Shown one piece after another: positions 5,047-8,902 of a stretch of DNA of 8,902 nucleotides. The DNA comes from Lachnospiraceae bacterium (GTDB taxonomy: Bacteria; Bacillota; Clostridia; Lachnospirales; Lachnospiraceae): contig JAILNW010000348.1 of the NCBI GenBank assembly GCA_024691145.1, forward strand, positions 1 through 8,902, read 5' to 3'. The notes beneath the pieces are model-generated. The model saw only the letters and a program-made list of their open reading frames with translations, did no database searches and had not been told where the DNA came from. Made by a program: the position numbers and the translations under genes. Each line of letters begins with the position of its first letter. The first letter of the stretch is position 1.

Positions 5047-7620
5047 ATGGCAGCTTTTGAAAGAGTTTTATCAGGTATACCGCAGATGGATGAAAGATTA
5101 GATTACATCAGACTTGGTGATAATGTTGTTTGGAGAGTAGATAGTCTTTTGGATTTTAAGCTTTTTGTAAAACCATATGTTTTACAGGCAATAAAAGATA
5201 AAAGAAATCTGATATATATCAGATTTGCTTCACATGAGCCATTTTTTGAAGAAATGGAAGGTTTAAAGATTGTTAATGTGGAACTGTCACACAGATTTGA
5301 AACATTTACAGTTGCTATACATGAGATAATAGAGAAAGAAGGTTATGATGCCTTCTATGTATTTGACTGTCTGTCAGAACTGCAGACAGCATGGGCTACT
5401 GACCTTATGATGGGGAATTTCTTTCAAGTAACATGTCCGTTTCTATTTACACTTGATACAGTAGCGTTCTTTCCATTAATCAGGGGAAAACATTCATTTA
5501 AAGCAATAGCAAAAATAAGAGATACAACACAATTATTTTTGGATGTATATTCAGACAGAAAAAATGTATATGTAAGACCAGATAAAGTATGGAACCGTTT
5601 CTCAGAAACCATGTTTATGCCACATATATATGAAGCAGATACGGGAGTATTTAAACCTGTACTTGATGGAGTAATGGCAAGTCATTTTTATAAGATAATG
5701 GAAAATGAGATTGAAAATCAGGATAAGGGAAATATGGACAGCTGGGATAGATTTTTTAATATGACGGAAACCATGTACGAAAATGGAATGGATGTTACTG
5801 AACAGTGCAGCCGAATGTGTAATATAATGATGTCCCGAGATAAACGTTTAAGGGTAATGATAAAAGAAAACTTTAAACCTAAGGATTATTTTAATATAAA
5901 AAAGAAAATGATAGGTACTGGAATGATTGGTGGAAAAGCCTGCGGAATGCTTCTTGCAAGAAAGATTGTGGAGAATAAACGACCAGATATATTTGAAAAA
6001 TTTGAGCCACATGATTCATTTTTTGTTGGTTCAGATGTATTTTATACATTTATTGTAGAAAATCATTTTTGGGATATAAGAGTAAGACAGAGAAGCAGTG
6101 AGGAATTCTTTACTCTTGCTGATGAGTTTGCAAAACATTTACTTAAGGGGAAATTTTCAAGGGACATGGAAGAAGAGTTTGTGAAGATGCTTGAATATTA
6201 TGGACAGGATCCAATAATAGTAAGGTCAAGTTCTATATTAGAAGATGGATTTGGCAATGCATTTGCAGGAAAATATGAATCAGTATTTTGTCCAAACTCA
6301 GGAGATATGGAACATAGACTTAAGGAATTAGAAGATGCTATAAGAACTGTTTATGCCAGTACAATGAGTAAATCTGCTCTGGATTACAGAAGCAGAAGAG
6401 GCTTACAGAAAAGAGATGAACAGATGTCACTTTTAATACAAAGAGTGTCAGGCTCTTATTATGGGGATTATTATATGCCTTGTGCAGCAGGAGTAGGTTA
6501 TTCTTATAGTCCATATAGATTTATGGAGTCTCTTGATCCAAAGGCAGGAATGTTAAGGCTTGTTATGGGACTTGGAACCTCTGCAGTAGACAGAACGGAA
6601 GGCTCATATCCCAGACTTGTAAGTCTTGATAAGCCGCAAGCATCAACAAGTAAAAATTCCTCAGAGAAACATCAGTATTCCCAAAAGAAACTTGAACTTA
6701 TAAACAGAAGTAAAGGAAAATTAGAGCAGGTTTCCCTTGACGTTATAAAGCCTTTTATGCCTGGATTTCTTAAAAAACTGCTGTTGGAACATGACTATGA
6801 TACAGAGCGAATGTTTTATGAAAGAGGGCAGCGAAGGGATATTGAATTTATTTCCTGTCAGGGAATAGTAGATAAAGATATTATTATGGAACATATGAAG
6901 GGAATATTAAGTACAATACAGAAGGAATATGATTATGCTGTAGATACTGAATTTACAATAAATTTTTCTGAAAATGGTGATTATGTTATCAATCTGCTTC
7001 AATGCAGACCGTTACAGGTATTTCAGGATTTAGAGACAAACAGCATTCCTGAGAATATTGAAGCAAGGGATATTTTATTTGAGTGCAGAAATTCTGCCAT
7101 GGGATTATCCAGAATGGTGAAATTAGATTTAATTGTATATGTGGATCCGGTAAATTATTATAACATGCCATACAGAGACAAGTATAAAGTTGCTACAGCG
7201 ATTGGAACAATTAACTGGAATATGAGAGGAAAGAACAAAAAACTGCTTCTTATGGTGCCGGGAAGAATAGGAACTACTTCACCTGAACTTGGTGTGCCTA
7301 CAGCATTTTCAGACATAAGTGAATTTGAAGCAATTTGTGAAATAGCAAACTCGAAAGCAGGGTATAATCCGGAACTGTCTTATGGAAGCCATTTTTTCCA
7401 GGATCTTGTTGAATCAGGCATATTGTACAATGCAATTTTTGAAAATGAAAGAACAATAAAGTATGATACAGGCATTTTTTCAAAGTACAATAATGTAGCA
7501 AAGGAGTATACTAATGCTGATGAAGAACTAAAGGACATTCTGTTTGCTTATGATGTATCAGGTTGTAATATGTGGCTTTTTAATGATATGAAGAATAACC
7601 ATGTAATTGTTTACTGCTAG
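5047..7620 (+). CDS. PEP/pyruvate-binding (PPDK_N-type) ATP-grasp protein with degenerate RecA/KaiC-like N-terminus
   Basis: An 857-residue cytosolic protein. The central part (about 286-660) is the ATP-grasp domain shared by PEP synthase and pyruvate phosphate dikinase: GMIGGKACG (292-300), VRSSSILEDGFGNAFAGKYE (392-411) and the closing LQCRP (651-655). The C-terminal part keeps a segment I associate with large PPDK_N-containing proteins (VPGRIGTTSPELGVP at 737-751, GSHFFQDL at 780-787). The swivelling phosphohistidine domain and PEP-binding barrel are absent, so it cannot carry out the full PEP synthase reaction alone. Residues about 5-170 resemble a KaiC/RecA fold (LSGIPQMDERL at the start, LIYIRFASHEP, YDAFYVFDCLSEL like a Walker B strand) but lack a Walker A P-loop. 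ATG 5047 is preferred: AGGAGG at 5034-5039 is 7 nt upstream, while the in-frame ATGs at 5029 and 5041 precede or abut that site. It stands alone, downstream of a terminator. Calling it ppsA would be misleading; its role is unknown. Confidence 0.8.
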   Translation: MAAFERVLSGIPQMDERLDYIRLGDNVVWRVDSLLDFKLFVKPYVLQAIKDKRNLIYIRFASHEPFFEEMEGLKIVNVELSHRFETFTVAIHEIIEKEGYDAFYVFDCLSELQTAWATDLMMGNFFQVTCPFLFTLDTVAFFPLIRGKHSFKAIAKIRDTTQLFLDVYSDRKNVYVRPDKVWNRFSETMFMPHIYEADTGVFKPVLDGVMASHFYKIMENEIENQDKGNMDSWDRFFNMTETMYENGMDVTEQCSRMCNIMMSRDKRLRVMIKENFKPKDYFNIKKKMIGTGMIGGKACGMLLARKIVENKRPDIFEKFEPHDSFFVGSDVFYTFIVENHFWDIRVRQRSSEEFFTLADEFAKHLLKGKFSRDMEEEFVKMLEYYGQDPIIVRSSSILEDGFGNAFAGKYESVFCPNSGDMEHRLKELEDAIRTVYASTMSKSALDYRSRRGLQKRDEQMSLLIQRVSGSYYGDYYMPCAAGVGYSYSPYRFMESLDPKAGMLRLVMGLGTSAVDRTEGSYPRLVSLDKPQASTSKNSSEKHQYSQKKLELINRSKGKLEQVSLDVIKPFMPGFLKKLLLEHDYDTERMFYERGQRRDIEFISCQGIVDKDIIMEHMKGILSTIQKEYDYAVDTEFTINFSENGDYVINLLQCRPLQVFQDLETNSIPENIEARDILFECRNSAMGLSRMVKLDLIVYVDPVNYYNMPYRDKYKVATAIGTINWNMRGKNKKLLLMVPGRIGTTSPELGVPTAFSDISEFEAICEIANSKAGYNPELSYGSHFFQDLVESGILYNAIFENERTIKYDTGIFSKYNNVAKEYTNADEELKDILFAYDVSGCNMWLFNDMKNNHVIVYC

Positions 7621-7645
7621 TTCTTTTTGTGTTTTATAAAAAAAA

Positions 7646-7679
7646 TATAATGCAAAATTTTCACCAAGTGTGTTAAAAT
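7646..7679 (+). promoter_or_regulatory. candidate promoter of the tcdA unit
   Basis: The 95-base gap after the ATP-grasp gene is very AT-rich. It contains a perfect TATAAT at 7646-7651 and an extended -10 (TGT followed by TAAAAT) at 7671-7679, 37 nt before the tcdA start. The extended -10 is the better placed of the two. No strong -35 is visible for either, and no convincing terminator hairpin follows the upstream stop. Confidence 0.35.
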
Positions 7680-7715
7680 AGAAATTGTGAGTATAACAAA
7701 AAGGAGTAATATGTT

Positions 7716-8483
7716 ATGTTAAATCAGTTTTCAAGAACACAGTTATTATTTGGTGAGGATTCTATGAAGAAACTTGAAAATTCCAGAGTAGCAGTTTTTG
7801 GAGTTGGAGGAGTTGGAGGTTATGTCTGTGAAGCTCTTGTAAGAAGCGGAGTAGGACATTTTGACATAATAGATGATGATAAAGTTTGTCTGACTAATAT
7901 AAACAGACAGATAATAGCTACAAGAAAAACAGTTGGAAAGTATAAAGTTGATGTTATGGAAGAAAGAATGTCAGATATTAATCCCAAAGTAGAGGTTAAT
8001 AAGTATAAATGTTTTTTCCTGCCAGAAAATGCAGATGATTTTCCATTTGATAAGTATGATTACGTTGTTGATGCAGTAGATACTGTTACAGCAAAGATAG
8101 AACTTGTTATGAAATGTAAAAAGGAAGGTGTTCCTATTATAAGTTCTATGGGTGCTGGTAATAAGCTGGAGGCAAGTGCATTTAAGGTATCTGATATATA
8201 TAAAACAAAAATGTGTCCATTAGCAAAGGTTATGAGACATGAACTTAAGAAAAGAGGAGTAGAAAAACTTAAAGTTGTATACTCTGAAGAAAAACCAACA
8301 AGACCTTTAGAGGACATGTCCATCAGTTGTCGCTCTAATTGTATATGTCCGCCTGGTGCTGAACGAAAATGTACAGACAGAAGGGATATTCCGGGAAGTG
8401 TTGCTTTTGTGCCTTCTGTTGCAGGACTTATTATAGCAGGAGAAGTTGTAAAAGATATTACTGGTAAAAGGGGAATATTTTAG
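7716..8483 (+). CDS. tcdA: tRNA threonylcarbamoyladenosine dehydratase (E1/ThiF-like)
   Basis: A 255-residue member of the ThiF/MoeB/E1 superfamily, closest in layout to TcdA (CsdL). TcdA uses ATP to cyclise N6-threonylcarbamoyladenosine at tRNA position 37 to its cyclic form. The N-terminus QFSRTQLLFG is typical of TcdA. The Rossmann loop GVGGVGG is at 29-35, followed by IDDDKVCLTNINRQ (52-65) with the acidic and arginine residues that bind ATP, then YDYVVDAVD (114-122). SSMGAGNKLEA (143-153) and the later KPTRP are also characteristic. Near the C-terminus are C205, C209, C211 and C219, a possible metal site. The start is ATG 7716, with AAGGAG at 7701-7706 9 nt upstream; an ATG at 7711 is out of frame and meets TAA at once. 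The rhodanese gene begins 2 nt after the stop. In E. coli TcdA works with the CsdA/CsdE sulfur relay, so a sulfurtransferase neighbour fits. Confidence 0.9.
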   Translation: MLNQFSRTQLLFGEDSMKKLENSRVAVFGVGGVGGYVCEALVRSGVGHFDIIDDDKVCLTNINRQIIATRKTVGKYKVDVMEERMSDINPKVEVNKYKCFFLPENADDFPFDKYDYVVDAVDTVTAKIELVMKCKKEGVPIISSMGAGNKLEASAFKVSDIYKTKMCPLAKVMRHELKKRGVEKLKVVYSEEKPTRPLEDMSISCRSNCICPPGAERKCTDRRDIPGSVAFVPSVAGLIIAGEVVKDITGKRGIF

Positions 8484-8485
8484 TT

Positions 8486-8902
8486 ATGAAAGAGATTACT
8501 TTAGACGAACTTTTTGCTTTGCCTTGTGATGATGTTTTGATTGTTGATATAAGAGATGAAGGAAGTGTGCTTTATGGCATGCTTCCTAATGCTGTTAATA
8601 TACCAATGACAAAACTTATAGATGATACAGACAGATATGTATCTGAATTAAAAAATAATAAGACAGTTGTTTTTTATTGTCAAAGAGGTGAAAATTCCAA
8701 ATATGTTGCAGAAACCTTTGAAGAAAAAGGAATTAACTGTTACAATCTTATAGGAGGATATAATGCTTTTTTGATGGCAGGAATTCTAAAAGACCAGAAT
8801 GATACTGAAACAAGAAAAAGAGCAGAGGAAAGCATAAGAAAGAAGTTTCATAAATCAATATTTTCACCATTTGCAAAGGCATGTAAAAATTATGAATTAA
8901 TA
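8486..8902 (+). CDS. rhodanese-domain protein, 3' end outside window, probable fusion to PP-loop tRNA thiolase
   Basis: An open frame from ATG 8486 runs 139 codons to the window edge without a stop. Residues about 1-102 form a rhodanese domain: VDIRD (20-24), the usual strand-turn PNAVNIPM, and the active-site loop C65-Q-R-G-E-N-S71, where C65 would carry a persulfide. The domain ends with IGGYNAFLMAG, the standard rhodanese closing helix. The chain then continues with a basic helical linker and KSIFSPFAKACKNYELI (123-139). That resembles the segment just before the SGGKDS P-loop of TtcA-like PP-loop tRNA thiolases, so the full gene is probably a rhodanese/PP-loop fusion delivering sulfur directly to tRNA. 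The P-loop itself is outside the window. The gap to tcdA is 2 nt and a GGGG-type ribosome site lies inside the tcdA end, so the two are co-transcribed. Confidence 0.8.
   Translation, partial: MKEITLDELFALPCDDVLIVDIRDEGSVLYGMLPNAVNIPMTKLIDDTDRYVSELKNNKTVVFYCQRGENSKYVAETFEEKGINCYNLIGGYNAFLMAGILKDQNDTETRKRAEESIRKKFHKSIFSPFAKACKNYELI

Noticed and set aside
5047..7620. Naming the large gene ppsA or ppdK
   Set aside because: The phosphohistidine domain and the PEP-binding barrel required for those enzymes are not present in the 857 residues.
7621..7715. Terminator after the ATP-grasp gene
   Set aside because: The A/T runs at 7634-7650 form only weak A-T pairing with no G-C stem, so a terminator cannot be supported.

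Overview
The window comes from a low-G+C Gram-positive chromosome. Strong AGGAGG-type Shine-Dalgarno sites precede most genes, coding sequence is AT-rich, and every supported gene lies on the + strand. The gene families (TcdA, a rhodanese that probably leads into a PP-loop enzyme, CysK, a stand-alone PEP/pyruvate-binding ATP-grasp protein) fit a clostridial anaerobe, most likely Lachnospiraceae. That assignment is inference from gene content. No integrase, transposase, rRNA, tRNA or CRISPR array was seen, and no stretch over 300 bases lacks coding sequence or a recognisable gene remnant.

Layout. (1) 1-1296 is a decayed accessory patch: an intact XRE-type repressor, a collapsed ImmA/IrrE-like metallopeptidase that keeps its HEIGH motif but is only 47 codons long, the start-less tail of an unrecognised gene, and an unknown four-cysteine zinc-ribbon protein. 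A perfectly placed but U-tract-less hairpin (1305-1342) separates it from what follows. (2) 1374-2592 is a two-gene unit: a HAD-superfamily hydrolase and a short nitroreductase. (3) 2688-4829 is a second tight two-gene unit: a divergent M1-like zinc peptidase that starts at TTG, and cysteine synthase (cysK), 12 nt apart. Right after cysK lies a 59-bp near-copy of the nitroreductase 3' end, so peptidase and cysK are bracketed by direct repeats of that gene end. (4) 4965-5016 holds a -10-like box followed by a strong rho-independent terminator, then a large 857-residue protein. It has a central ATP-grasp (PPDK_N-type) domain but no phosphohistidine or PEP-binding barrel domain, and an N-terminal region that looks like a degenerate KaiC/RecA fold. 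(5) 7716-8902 is a tRNA-modification unit: TcdA (t6A to cyclic t6A) and, 2 nt downstream, a rhodanese whose C-terminal extension resembles the lead-in to a TtcA-like PP-loop thiolase. That gene runs off the window.

How the genes may work together. CysK supplies cysteine, and the last pair is plausibly linked to sulfur transfer and tRNA modification, but nothing in the window proves a shared pathway. The best leads are the 59-bp gene-end duplication around the peptidase-cysK pair, the peptidase that keeps its zinc ligands but lacks the usual M1 GAMEN and tyrosine positions, and the unusual architecture of the ATP-grasp protein.
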